Below are positions 51,492 through 59,953 of a DNA stretch of 64,000 bases, piece by piece. The notes below the pieces were generated by a model that saw nothing but the letters and a program-made list of their open reading frames with translations, made no database searches and was not told the DNA's origin. The position numbers and the translations under genes are program-made. Each line of letters opens with the position of its first letter. Position 1 is the stretch's first letter. Source of the DNA: Paludibacter sp. (GTDB lineage Bacteria > Bacteroidota > Bacteroidia > Bacteroidales > Paludibacteraceae); assembly GCF_009712605.1 (NCBI RefSeq), contig NZ_WASO01000001.1, positions 682,001 through 746,000 of the forward strand, read 5' to 3'.

Positions 51492-53030
51492 ATGAACATT
51501 CGTAGCATGTCAACTATCGGAATCATAATGGCCTCTGTGGCTGTTCTGGTATCGTGTGGCGGTGGTAGTAGTAATAAAATTTCAACTGCTTTTTCTAACA
51601 CAACAGGCTGGGCCTTAAATGGTAAGAAAGGTGGACTGAAGATAAATAACAGATATCACGAGCGTATCCCGCCCAACATGGTGTTGATTGAAGGCGGAAC
51701 TTTCACGATGGGTAGAAATGCAGAACAGGGTGCTCAGACCGCTAACAGTTTCCAGCGCCGTGTAACTGTCAATTCATTCTTCATGGACCAGTATGAAATC
51801 ACAAATGAAAACTGGCGTGAATACCTCGAATGGACCAAACAGGTGCTTCACAATTCTCCTGCTATTATTGAAAAAGCGAAGCCCAATGTGGCTGTTTGGC
51901 GCGAAAAACTGGCTTACAATGAGCCTTACGTGGAAAATTACTTTGAACACGTTGCTTATCGTCACTATCCTGTGGTAGGTGTTACCTGGGAACAGGCAAT
52001 GGATTATTGCGAATGGCGTACCGACCGTGTCAACGAAAAGATTTTGATGGATAACAGAAAAATTCAGGCTCCTGATTTGGCTGCTATCAAGAAATCGACC
52101 GACCCGAATGAAGTCGCTGCAAAATATGTATTTAGCACAAAGAAATACTACTACACCGGTTACAACAATCGCAATCCGAAAATGAAGGATACGACGAAAG
52201 TAGCAATGGCTGATGGTATTTTATTCCCGTATTTCCGTCTCCCGACCGAAGCAGAATGGGAATATGCAGCGTATGGCGTAATTGCCGATCAGAAATTCGG
52301 CGAAGCAGAAAACGGACACATGTATCCATGGGAATCTACACAGATGCGTAGCAATTCCAAAAAACATCAGGGTGCTATGATGGCCAACTTCGCACGTGGC
52401 CGTGGTGACCTGATGGGTGTAAGAGGTAACTCAGACAAGAGCATTATTCCTGGTCCGGTTAACTCGTATTATCCGAATGATTATGGTTTGTACAATATGG
52501 CTGGTAACGTGAACGAATGGGTGCTTGATGTTTACCGTCCGTTGAACGAACTGGATGTGGAAGAATACAACCCGTTCCGTGGAAATGCTTATGAACCGAT
52601 TCATTTCTATCGGCAAACAGAGGATGCTCCTGATAAAACAGTCGTTCAATACCGTGTCGACAGCCTGGGCCGCTTGCGCTATAAAGTGGTTCGCGCAGGG
52701 AAAGATATTGAAAACTATGAGAACGATGTGAAGAACTTTAAGGATGGTTCGTTACAGGCTTCCAATAATCCTGATCTCTGGAAAGATTCTACAGCAGCAA
52801 AACGGAACATGTCCACCAAGCAAATGTACAACCCCGAAAGCGATCAATTGGATATTCTGGCGTCCAAAGTTTCGGATTACTCAAGAGTTTACAAAGGTGG
52901 TTCATGGAAAGATCGTCCTTACTGGCTGAATCCTTCCACACGCCGTTACCTCGATCAGAGCAAATCGGCTAATGATATCGGTTTCCGTTGTGCAATGACT
53001 CGTTTGGGAACACCTCTTAAAGGAAGATAA
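51492..53030 (+). CDS. GldJ/GldK-like SUMF1-domain lipoprotein
   Basis: 512 residues. The N-terminus is a lipoprotein signal (STIGIIMASVAVLVSCGGG) with a lipobox Cys near residue 22. The body is a formylglycine-generating-enzyme (SUMF1) fold: PPNMVLIEGGTFTMGRNAEQ, QYEITNENWREYLEW, YPVVGVTWEQAMDYCEWRTD, FRLPTEAEWEYAAYG, YGLYNMAGNVNEWVLDVY and the C-terminal GGSWKDRPYWLNPSTRRYLD. In Bacteroidetes such lipoproteins (GldJ, GldK/PorK) belong to the gliding or type IX secretion machinery. The lone position, without gldL, gldM and gldN behind it, favours a GldJ-like role. This fits the type IX cargos at 10-18 kb. Confidence 0.8.
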   Translation: MNIRSMSTIGIIMASVAVLVSCGGGSSNKISTAFSNTTGWALNGKKGGLKINNRYHERIPPNMVLIEGGTFTMGRNAEQGAQTANSFQRRVTVNSFFMDQYEITNENWREYLEWTKQVLHNSPAIIEKAKPNVAVWREKLAYNEPYVENYFEHVAYRHYPVVGVTWEQAMDYCEWRTDRVNEKILMDNRKIQAPDLAAIKKSTDPNEVAAKYVFSTKKYYYTGYNNRNPKMKDTTKVAMADGILFPYFRLPTEAEWEYAAYGVIADQKFGEAENGHMYPWESTQMRSNSKKHQGAMMANFARGRGDLMGVRGNSDKSIIPGPVNSYYPNDYGLYNMAGNVNEWVLDVYRPLNELDVEEYNPFRGNAYEPIHFYRQTEDAPDKTVVQYRVDSLGRLRYKVVRAGKDIENYENDVKNFKDGSLQASNNPDLWKDSTAAKRNMSTKQMYNPESDQLDILASKVSDYSRVYKGGSWKDRPYWLNPSTRRYLDQSKSANDIGFRCAMTRLGTPLKGR

Positions 53031-53104
53031 ATGGATTGCAGAGTGAAAGTCATGAGAAGATCGTTGGATTTACTTTCACGCAAAGAAATAATTTTATAAA
53101 TAAG

Positions 53105-53136
53105 AAAAGCACTTACACGAGATAAGTGCTTTTTTA
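53105..53136 (+). terminator. Rho-independent terminator after the GldJ/GldK-like gene
   Basis: AAAAGCACTTA (53105-53115) pairs with TAAGTGCTTTT (53123-53133) and runs into T residues. It ends only 14 bases before the asnS ATG, so asnS transcription must initiate within or read through it. Confidence 0.8.
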
Positions 53137-53149
53137 TTAAGAATATAAC

Positions 53150-54559
53150 ATGGCAAAGTTACAAAGAATCAAAGTAGTGGATGTTATGGCAACACCGTCT
53201 CTGGTGTCGCAGGAGATTAACGTAAAAGGCTGGGTAAGAAGCCGAAGAGGTAATAAAAATGTTAGCTTTATAGCATTAAATGACGGTTCGACTATTAATA
53301 ACCTGCAAATCGTGGTTGATTTGTCTGTTTTCTCGGAAGAAGCTCTGAAACCGGTAACTACCGGCGCCTGCATTAGCGTGATCGGTCAGCTGGTGGAATC
53401 GCAGGGAAAAGGGCAGACGGTTGAGCTGATTGCCAAAGAACTGGAAGTATACGGTACTGCCGATCCGGATGTATATCCTCTTCAGAAGAAGGGTCACTCG
53501 CTGGAGTATTTGCGCGAGATTGCACACCTGCGTCCACGTACCAATACGTTTGGCGCCGTATTCCGTATTCGTCACAACATGGCGATCGCTATTCACCAGT
53601 TCTTCCACGAACGCGGTTTCTTCTATTTCCATACACCGATTGTTACCGCATCTGACTGCGAAGGTGCCGGGCAGATGTTTCAGGTGACTACCATGAACCT
53701 GTATGATCTGAAAAAGGATGAAACCGGTTCTATCGACTATTCAAACGACTTTTTCGGCAAACAGGCAAGCCTTACCGTTTCCGGTCAGCTGGAAGGCGAA
53801 TTGGCTGCTATGGCATTGGGTTCGATTTATACTTTCGGGCCTACTTTCAGAGCCGAAAACTCAAATACACCGCGTCATCTGGCAGAATTCTGGATGATTG
53901 AACCGGAAGTTGCCTTCAACGAAATTGAAGAGAACATGCAGCTTGCCGAAGACTTTATCAAATATTGCATTCAGTGGGCGCTTGACAACTGCAAAGACGA
54001 TTTGAACTTCCTCGCTTCCATGTACGACAAGGAATTGCTGGAACGCCTGAACTTTGTGATTGGCAATGAATTTGTGCGTTTGCCGTATACTCAGGGTATT
54101 GAAATTCTTGAAGCAGCAGTAGCTAAAGGTCGTAAATTCGAATTTCCGATTTTTTGGGGTGCCGATCTGGCTTCGGAACACGAACGTTACCTGGTGGAAG
54201 AACACTTCAAGAAACCGGTAATTTTGACCGACTATCCGAAAGAAATCAAGTCGTTCTACATGAAACAGAACGATGACGGCAAGACAGTGCGTGCTATGGA
54301 CGTTCTTTTCCCGAAAATCGGGGAGATTATCGGTGGCTCGCAGCGTGAAGAGTCGTACGAGAAACTGACGCGCAGAGCGCAGGAAATGGGCGTTCCCGAA
54401 AAGGATATCTGGTGGTACCTCGATACCCGCCGTTTCGGTACAGCACCGCACTCAGGCTTCGGGCTGGGCTTTGAACGCCTGTTGCTCTTCGTTACCGGCA
54501 TGACCAATATCCGCGACGTGATTCCTTTCCCGCGTACTCCTAAAAACGCAGAATTCTAA
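53150..54559 (+). CDS. asnS: Asparaginyl-tRNA synthetase
   Basis: Class II synthetase that charges tRNA(Asn). The 469 residues include an N-terminal OB-fold ([18 protein letters not shown]-like at 20-45), motif 2 [20 protein letters not shown], and motif 3 [20 protein letters not shown] with [12 protein letters not shown] at the end, which is the AsnRS-type ending. ansA, which degrades asparagine, is 6 kb away on the other strand and not evidently linked. Confidence 0.95.
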   Translation: MAKLQRIKVVDVMATPSLVSQEINVKGWVRSRRGNKNVSFIALNDGSTINNLQIVVDLSVFSEEALKPVTTGACISVIGQLVESQGKGQTVELIAKELEVYGTADPDVYPLQKKGHSLEYLREIAHLRPRTNTFGAVFRIRHNMAIAIHQFFHERGFFYFHTPIVTASDCEGAGQMFQVTTMNLYDLKKDETGSIDYSNDFFGKQASLTVSGQLEGELAAMALGSIYTFGPTFRAENSNTPRHLAEFWMIEPEVAFNEIEENMQLAEDFIKYCIQWALDNCKDDLNFLASMYDKELLERLNFVIGNEFVRLPYTQGIEILEAAVAKGRKFEFPIFWGADLASEHERYLVEEHFKKPVILTDYPKEIKSFYMKQNDDGKTVRAMDVLFPKIGEIIGGSQREESYEKLTRRAQEMGVPEKDIWWYLDTRRFGTAPHSGFGLGFERLLLFVTGMTNIRDVIPFPRTPKNAEF

Positions 54560-54583
54560 TCCGAAAGCGGCAATTAATAAAAA

Positions 54584-54622
54584 CGAGGCTGATTCAATTG
54601 TAATATTGAGTCAGCCTCGCTT
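54584..54622 (+). terminator. Rho-independent terminator of asnS
   Basis: CGAGGCTGATTCAA (54584-54597) pairs with TTGAGTCAGCCTCG (54606-54619), 25 bases after the asnS stop. The GGCTGA-TCAA stem core is shared with the hairpins at 56912 and 59871. Confidence 0.8.
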
Positions 54623-54685
54623 GTTTATTGGAGAATGTGATAACCTCTGCGCTGTACGATTTTAGGTTCGCGCGGGAGCGTGGTT

Positions 54686-55078
54686 TTAATGGTGTAACTT
54701 TCGAAATATTTCATCCATTGTTTCAGGATCAATACTTTTCATTTCAATGAGTTTTAGAGATTTCACCATTTTGATTGTTTCGGTCTTGTATTTCAGAAAC
54801 TGAGGAGATTTAATATGATTCTCATAAGCCTCTTTATTCGCGTATATCTCTAATATGCGAATCTGATTAGAATTTTCTTGTTGATACATTGGGAAAATGG
54901 CAATAACTCCGGGTTCTTTGCTTACGGATGCTTTAGATTCAATTTGTAGAATATCCTTATATTCCTGAAGATAGCTTGAATCAATTTCAATCTCAGCAAT
55001 GCGTATCATCATTTTGTTTGTCTGAGCTGACATAGCGATCGATGTTAGAAGTAAGAAAGCACAAAGAATATTTTTCAT
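54686..55078 (-). CDS. Exported antibiotic-biosynthesis-monooxygenase (ABM) domain protein
   Basis: 130 residues with signal peptide MKNILCAFLLLTSIAMSAQ. The mature part is a single ABM ferredoxin-like fold: MMIRIAEIEIDSSYLQEYKD, KEPGVIAIFPMYQQENSNQI, RILEIYANKEAYENHIKSPQ and FLKYKTETIKMVKSLKLIEM. Relatives include quinol monooxygenases (YgiN type), most of which are cytoplasmic, so an exported form is slightly unusual. It is a single gene, convergent with asnS. The substrate is unknown. Confidence 0.8.
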   Translation of the reverse strand: MKNILCAFLLLTSIAMSAQTNKMMIRIAEIEIDSSYLQEYKDILQIESKASVSKEPGVIAIFPMYQQENSNQIRILEIYANKEAYENHIKSPQFLKYKTETIKMVKSLKLIEMKSIDPETMDEIFRKLHH

Positions 55079-55149
55079 GCGATTGTTCTATTGCAAGATT
55101 AAGCATTATAGGTCTTTATAAGGTCAAAAAGAACTCCCTCTATCGTGTG

Positions 55150-55312
55150 CCGCTGGCGCGGGTCTCCTGACCCGTGCCCTTAACAAAAGCCACAAAATAG
55201 ATTTTTTTTGCTAGATAGTTTTCTATCCGGATCTTAGTAAGGTGCGTCAAGTTCCTTTAGTATGTTTTTCTACGGTCATTTATAGCACGGGTCAGGAGAC
55301 CCGCGCTAGCGG
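55150..55312. repeat. Large inverted repeat with hairpin-forming arms
   Basis: Arms at 55150-55177 and 55285-55312 are reverse complements over 28 bases with one mismatch; the core is GCGCGGGTCTCCTGACCCG. Each arm is itself a small palindrome (CGGGTC, TCCT, GACCCG). The 107-base spacer is AT-rich and non-coding. It resembles a REP-type or MITE-type unit and lies immediately downstream of the AT-rich orphan gene that stops at 55341. Confidence 0.75.
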
Positions 55313-55340
55313 AGGAACTATAGCCACCGTGAAGCAACGA

Positions 55341-56786
55341 TTATTTTACATATTTCATAGGTTCTTTGAATCGAGTGTCTCCTGATACATTTTCCAATGA
55401 TTTTAATGGGAAATTTATTATCACGTCCAAGGCTTTGTTTATGTGAACATCTGTCGTTGTATTCTTTAACGCCTTTGCAATATTTCTCATTCTATTATCA
55501 GGTTTTGACTTATTTAAATCAGTCGTAAATTCAGGGTCTGCAAAAAGATTTAAAAAGTCAACTACTTCGGGAATTTTAAAAAGCTTGATAAATTTTATAT
55601 AATAACTGACGGCTCTTTCATCGACACCATCTCTGTAGCCTTTCCCATTTCCAGCGTAACATAAACAAACCACTTTAACAAAAATTTTTCTTGCAGCTGT
55701 TGGAATCCCTTTATTTCCAAGAGATTTGTCAATAGAAATGGCATGTGAATATTCGTAATAAAAATTATTCCACTCAAAATGAACACTTTTTAGATTTTCA
55801 AGTTTTTCGATTAATTCTGCTGCCAAGCTATCTTCATCCTTATAACCTTCTCCATTTACAATTTCTAAAAATTTCTGAGTTGAGTCTTTACGTTTTACAT
55901 CTCCATTAACTCGGTAAAGTCCAAACTTTGCTCCAATCTTGTATTTAGTTTGTTCTGTAGCTGAATCCCATATATAAGGACAAATTCCTCCAATATTATC
56001 AAGGATTGTTTGTTCTTGGTCAGGTGAGCAATAAGTACCAAACAAAGTCAGAAGTAAATCATCGATTCTCTCTTGTGGTTGTTTAGCTATATCTTTCCCT
56101 ATTGATTGATAATCTGTTGTTGGAATTACATTTTTTCTAATATTATCCAGCAATCTTTTTATATTGACCACTGAAATGTCCGGTTCAGCCGTAATAGCAT
56201 ACTTTAGACAATTTTCTAAAAAACTCAGCATATCCATTCCTGAAATAGGGTTCTCATTTGGATGCGCTGAACTAGCATGATTTCGGAAATAATTTACATA
56301 TTCAAGTCTTTTGAAATTGATATCATTTATCAATCCAATTCGTTTACAAATGTCAAGTAAATCATAATCTGAAATAGCAGCAAGGTCTTCTTCTCCGTTT
56401 AGCTTTTTATAACGAGATGCAAGCTCTCCAGCAACGCTATAGAAGTATTCTAAATCAAATTTTATAATTGAATGTCTTAGAGCCTTGATCGTTTCGTCCC
56501 ATAAAAATGCTAATGCTCCATCAAAAAGGCCAACGGTAATAGCAACAGTGAATTTTGAAAGATAATATGCCTTCTCTCTATCTTCGTACGGTAGAACCTC
56601 CAAAGCGCTTTCAAGGGAAAATATCACTTTCCGCCGCTCTTCTATTGGTTGTAATACATTTTCAGTCGGTAACCGAACGTGTTTCAATAGATTACTTAGC
56701 GGTTCGTTAAATTCGGCGATCGAAGTTTCAATCTTTTGAGGTGTATTACCTGTCGGAATTAATTCAATTTTGGTATTGTCTATCAT
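55341..56786 (-). CDS. Orphan protein with HEPN-like RNxxxxxH motif, possible defence gene
   Basis: 481 residues, no signal peptide or membrane segment. I do not recognise a named family. A helical N-terminal region (YLSKFTVAITVGLFDGALAF, 80-100) leads to YFRNHASSAHPNENPIS, with Arg168 and His175 forming an R-x6-H motif of the kind found in HEPN RNase domains. The C-terminal half is acidic and basic mixed (YRDGVDERAVSYYIKFIKLF). The gene is much more AT-rich than its surroundings (28% and 35% GC in two sampled 60-base lines, against about 50% in the polysaccharide cluster), suggesting acquisition. It stands alone between an inverted repeat and a 160-bp duplicated segment. A toxin or abortive-infection role is inference. 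Confidence 0.6.
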   Translation of the reverse strand: MIDNTKIELIPTGNTPQKIETSIAEFNEPLSNLLKHVRLPTENVLQPIEERRKVIFSLESALEVLPYEDREKAYYLSKFTVAITVGLFDGALAFLWDETIKALRHSIIKFDLEYFYSVAGELASRYKKLNGEEDLAAISDYDLLDICKRIGLINDINFKRLEYVNYFRNHASSAHPNENPISGMDMLSFLENCLKYAITAEPDISVVNIKRLLDNIRKNVIPTTDYQSIGKDIAKQPQERIDDLLLTLFGTYCSPDQEQTILDNIGGICPYIWDSATEQTKYKIGAKFGLYRVNGDVKRKDSTQKFLEIVNGEGYKDEDSLAAELIEKLENLKSVHFEWNNFYYEYSHAISIDKSLGNKGIPTAARKIFVKVVCLCYAGNGKGYRDGVDERAVSYYIKFIKLFKIPEVVDFLNLFADPEFTTDLNKSKPDNRMRNIAKALKNTTTDVHINKALDVIINFPLKSLENVSGDTRFKEPMKYVK

Positions 56787-56837
56787 GGTAGTGTGTTTTT
56801 TATTATAGACTAGTGTATAATTTGCGAGGTAAATTTA

Positions 56838-56997
56838 CAACATTTATAAATATGAAAATTAAAACGGGAATAAATTATTTTGTAAATGGACGAATTTTCT
56901 GACATAAAACGAAAAAGGCTGACTCAACACTGGATTGAATCAGCCTTTCTGCTTCTATTTTATTGGATTATAACCACTTCACGTAGTTGAAAATTCG
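56838..56997 (-). repeat. 160-bp direct repeat containing glgP 3' remnant and terminator, copy 1
   Basis: This aligns without net gap to 59796-59953: in both copies CAACATTTA is exactly 130 bases from the TTA that complements the stop codon. On the minus strand 56997-56968 reads R-I-F-N-Y-V-K-W-L-stop, against D-L-N-F-V-K-W-L-stop at the real end of glgP. It contains a GGCTGACTCAA hairpin (56912-56948). It is therefore a displaced copy of the glgP tail and its terminator, now following the GH2 gene, for which it can act as terminator. Confidence 0.75.
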
Positions 56998-57038
56998 CCG
57001 CTACGTGGGTCTGGCTACCTATCCGAACGGGCCGAAAT

Positions 57039-59477
57039 CTACTTTGTTTGTATTGAAGAGGTTAGAGTTATGTTTGCATCTTTAAGACCTTGTCCGGAAA
57101 CTTTCAATGCGATAGTGCCGCTGTTAGTTGTTGATTGGACTAAAATGACCAGTTTTCCATTAAAAGCTTTCATGGTTGGTTTGTCGAACATTTCTAATGA
57201 GGTTGCATCTCCATTGCATACGGCTCTGAATGAACCGTTACCTGTGACAGTAAAATTCAGCCTGTTGTCGGATGTCGGACACGGATTTCCCAGTTTGTCA
57301 ACAATAGAGGCAGTTACAAAACTCAAATCTTCTCCATCCGATGTAATGGTTTTCCTGTCGGCCTCCAGCTTGATGTGATGAGGTTTACCGGCAGTGACAA
57401 TGCTTTTTTCAGCAACTGGTTTTCCCAGGTCATCATAAGCAACCACTTTTAATGTTCCGGGCTCATATTTTACATTCATCCACATCAATCGGTAACGGTT
57501 TAATTTAGATTGATTGCTTTTTTTCTGTATTCCCTGGCTCTTGCCATTGATGAATAACTCTGCACTATTATGGTTGGTATATACAAATACCGGAATGTTT
57601 TTACCTTCGTATCCGGGCCAATTCCAATGGGGTAGTATGTGTAATGTTTCGTCTTTCGAATTCCATCGGCTCTGGTATAAATAATACCTGTCTTTGGGCA
57701 AGCCGGCAAGATCGCAGAGGCCGAAATAAGAACTTCGGGAAGGCCAGTAATTGTCATATGGCGTCGGTTCCCCTAAATAATCAAATCCAGTCCAAACAAA
57801 CTCACCTATCACCCAGGGCTTGTCATCCTGCAAGATGAAATCATCCTCGGGAATGTTTGACCAATCGCAATACTCGAGGTCATAAGAGGAACATTGTAAG
57901 TCGGCATACGTTTTCCCGGTTGCAGTTACAGCCGGAAATTTGTAGACACCTCTCGAACTAACGGTTGAGGCAGTTTCAGACCCTAAAAGCAGGCCTTGTG
58001 GAAATTTTTCGTGAGCTTCTTCGTACAAGTGGGTGCGATAATTTAATCCGGGTATATCAAGAACGGCTCCGAATCCGTTTTTCATCACAGCGGTTACCTG
58101 ATCCATACCAACGGTTACGGGTCTGGTTGGGTCTTCCCTGTGGAAAATGTCCTGAAGCCATTTCGCTCTTTTGACACCATCATTGCTCCATTGATCGGGC
58201 ACTTCGTTGCCGGCACTCCACATTACGATACAGGGGTGATTGCGGGTTGCGCGTACTAAATTTTCTACGTCCTTCTCTGCCCATTCGTCAAAATAGAGAT
58301 GATACCCATTTTCTACCTTGGGGGTTTTCCATTCGTCAAAACTTTCGGCCAAAAACAGGAATCCCATTTCATCACACAGCTCTAATTGCTCGAATGATGG
58401 CATATTATGCGACGAACGGATTGCATTACATCCGAGGTCTTTCAAAATCGTCAACTGTCGTTTAAGCGCGGCTTTGTTTACAGCAGTTCCGATCGGACCT
58501 AAATCGTGATGCAAACAAACTCCTTTAAATTTCAGGACTTTCCCATTGAGTTCGAATCCTTTTGATGCCGTGTAGCTGATTTGACGTATACCGAACCGCA
58601 CAATTTCTGTATCTTTCAACGTGTCGTTCTGGTAAAGTTTCAATTCGGCAGTATATAAATAAGGATTCTCAGGACTCCAGAGCTGAGGTTCTTGTACGGT
58701 TATATTTTGTTCTATTTCATCTCCGAATTTTTCTGACGCAGTGCCATTGCTGACTACATTGCCTTGAGAGTTTTTTATACAGACCTGTACTTTTACATTT
58801 TCACCCTGAACCTTGGAGCGGATGTTTACTTTTGCCAATTGCTCTGAGATGAATGGTGTTGTAATGGTATTTCCCCAATGTTGAAAACTTGCTTTGTTTT
58901 TAATGATAAGCTTAACCTTTCGGTATAACCCGGCGCCGGGATACCATCGGGACGAAAAAGGGAGGTTTTCCAGACGAACCGCAATTACATTTGGTTGGTC
59001 GGGTTTGAGATAATTCGTGATGTCGAAATAGAAGTAGCTATATCCGTATGGGCGGGTTCCGACTTTGATTCCATTGATGTAGACCTCGGCGTTACTCATG
59101 GCGCCGTCAAACGTAATCAAAGCCTGTTTGTCGGAGGTAAGTTCCGGTAAGTTTATGGCAGTGCGATACCACCCTGTACCAATAAATGGCAAAGCCCCTG
59201 TTCTGCCGGTTTTTTCGGTAGCTTCTTTTTCGTTGTTTTGTTCAATCTTTACGACCTGTTTGTCAATCTCTTTATCAAAGGGGCCGTATATGGCCCAGTC
59301 ATGAGGTATTTTTACAGAAGTCCAGTTCGAGTCATCGAATCCTGTTTGTGAGGCCTGTTTGTTGTCTCCTTTAAGAAACTTCCACGATGAGAGTTCTTTG
59401 ATTACTGTTTGTGAATAAGCAGGTGACTCGAAATAAAAACACAATAGCGTCAAAACTGCAATTTTGTATGCTTTCAT
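57039..59477 (-). CDS. Secreted GH2 beta-galactosidase-like enzyme
   Basis: 812 residues with signal peptide (IAVLTLLCFYFESPAYSQ). A GH2 architecture: jelly-roll (WTSVKIPHDWAIYGPFDKEI and LPFSSRWYPGAGLYRKVKLI), Ig-like domain, TIM barrel, and C-terminal beta domains of the DUF4982 style. Catalytic residues are Glu425 (acid/base, WSAGNEVPDQW) and Glu559 (nucleophile, VIGEFVWTGFDYLGEP). GVCLHHDLGPIGTAVNKAAL and SSHNMPS are typical of the Bacteroidetes beta-galactosidase group. The exact glycan is unknown. The gene is bracketed by 160-bp direct repeats, suggesting that it entered or moved as a unit. Confidence 0.9.
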   Translation of the reverse strand: MKAYKIAVLTLLCFYFESPAYSQTVIKELSSWKFLKGDNKQASQTGFDDSNWTSVKIPHDWAIYGPFDKEIDKQVVKIEQNNEKEATEKTGRTGALPFIGTGWYRTAINLPELTSDKQALITFDGAMSNAEVYINGIKVGTRPYGYSYFYFDITNYLKPDQPNVIAVRLENLPFSSRWYPGAGLYRKVKLIIKNKASFQHWGNTITTPFISEQLAKVNIRSKVQGENVKVQVCIKNSQGNVVSNGTASEKFGDEIEQNITVQEPQLWSPENPYLYTAELKLYQNDTLKDTEIVRFGIRQISYTASKGFELNGKVLKFKGVCLHHDLGPIGTAVNKAALKRQLTILKDLGCNAIRSSHNMPSFEQLELCDEMGFLFLAESFDEWKTPKVENGYHLYFDEWAEKDVENLVRATRNHPCIVMWSAGNEVPDQWSNDGVKRAKWLQDIFHREDPTRPVTVGMDQVTAVMKNGFGAVLDIPGLNYRTHLYEEAHEKFPQGLLLGSETASTVSSRGVYKFPAVTATGKTYADLQCSSYDLEYCDWSNIPEDDFILQDDKPWVIGEFVWTGFDYLGEPTPYDNYWPSRSSYFGLCDLAGLPKDRYYLYQSRWNSKDETLHILPHWNWPGYEGKNIPVFVYTNHNSAELFINGKSQGIQKKSNQSKLNRYRLMWMNVKYEPGTLKVVAYDDLGKPVAEKSIVTAGKPHHIKLEADRKTITSDGEDLSFVTASIVDKLGNPCPTSDNRLNFTVTGNGSFRAVCNGDATSLEMFDKPTMKAFNGKLVILVQSTTNSGTIALKVSGQGLKDANITLTSSIQTK

Positions 59478-59775
59478 AATGGTTCTGTAAAAATATTTTA
59501 TTGAATTACATGTGGTCGTAAAAAGTACCGAATGCAGACAAAGAATGTAATGCCAAAAGAAGAATGAAGACTAAGCAGTGGCTCATCTTATTGTCTTTTT
59601 TCGATCGGTACAAAGGTTCTTGTTTTGAAGGCAAAGATATAGTATTTTATATATTGAGAAGGTAGACAATTCAACCAAATTGTGAATTAAATCACTTCTG
59701 GGTTCTCTTTGTTTATGGAGCCATCTTGATTTTTAATTTTTGACCCCATTAGCTTCGCTGATCTTCAATTCCTCC
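59478..59775. other. Non-coding region upstream of GH2, with -7 box
   Basis: On the minus strand 59639-59632 reads TATCTTTG (TAnnTTTG), about 155 bases before the GH2 ATG. A TTG lies 27 bases further upstream, which is wider than usual. Near 59741 a TTTTTGACCCC stretch resembles an end of the palindromic element at 62.8 kb. No coding signal was seen. Confidence 0.45.
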
Positions 59776-59798
59776 AAATGGGGGCTGTAACTTTGCAA
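59776..59798 (+). repeat. Partial copy of the 62.8-kb palindromic element
   Basis: The 23 bases from AAATGGGGGCTGTAACTTTG onward are the exact reverse complement of 62874-62896. It directly precedes the second copy of the 160-bp direct repeat. Confidence 0.7.
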
Positions 59799-59953
59799 CA
59801 TTTACAAATATGAACCTTCTTGATCTGGTGAATTATTTTGGGAACAGACAAACTGCCTGACAGAAAACGAAAAAAGCTGACTCAACACAGGATTGAATCA
59901 GCCTTTTTGCTTCTATTCTATTGGATTATAACCATTTTACAAAGTTGAGATCC
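59796..59953 (-). repeat. 160-bp direct repeat, copy 2 (spans the glgP 3' end)
   Basis: Colinear partner of 56838-56997 in the same orientation. It includes the last codons of the alpha-glucan phosphorylase gene and its terminator. The two copies flank the GH2 gene and can recombine to delete it. Confidence 0.75.
59871..59908 (-). terminator. Rho-independent terminator of glgP
   Basis: AAAAAGCTGACTCAA (59871-59885) pairs with TTGAATCAGCCTTTTT (59893-59908). On the minus strand it is followed by TTTTTTCG, 18 bases after the glgP stop. Confidence 0.85.
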
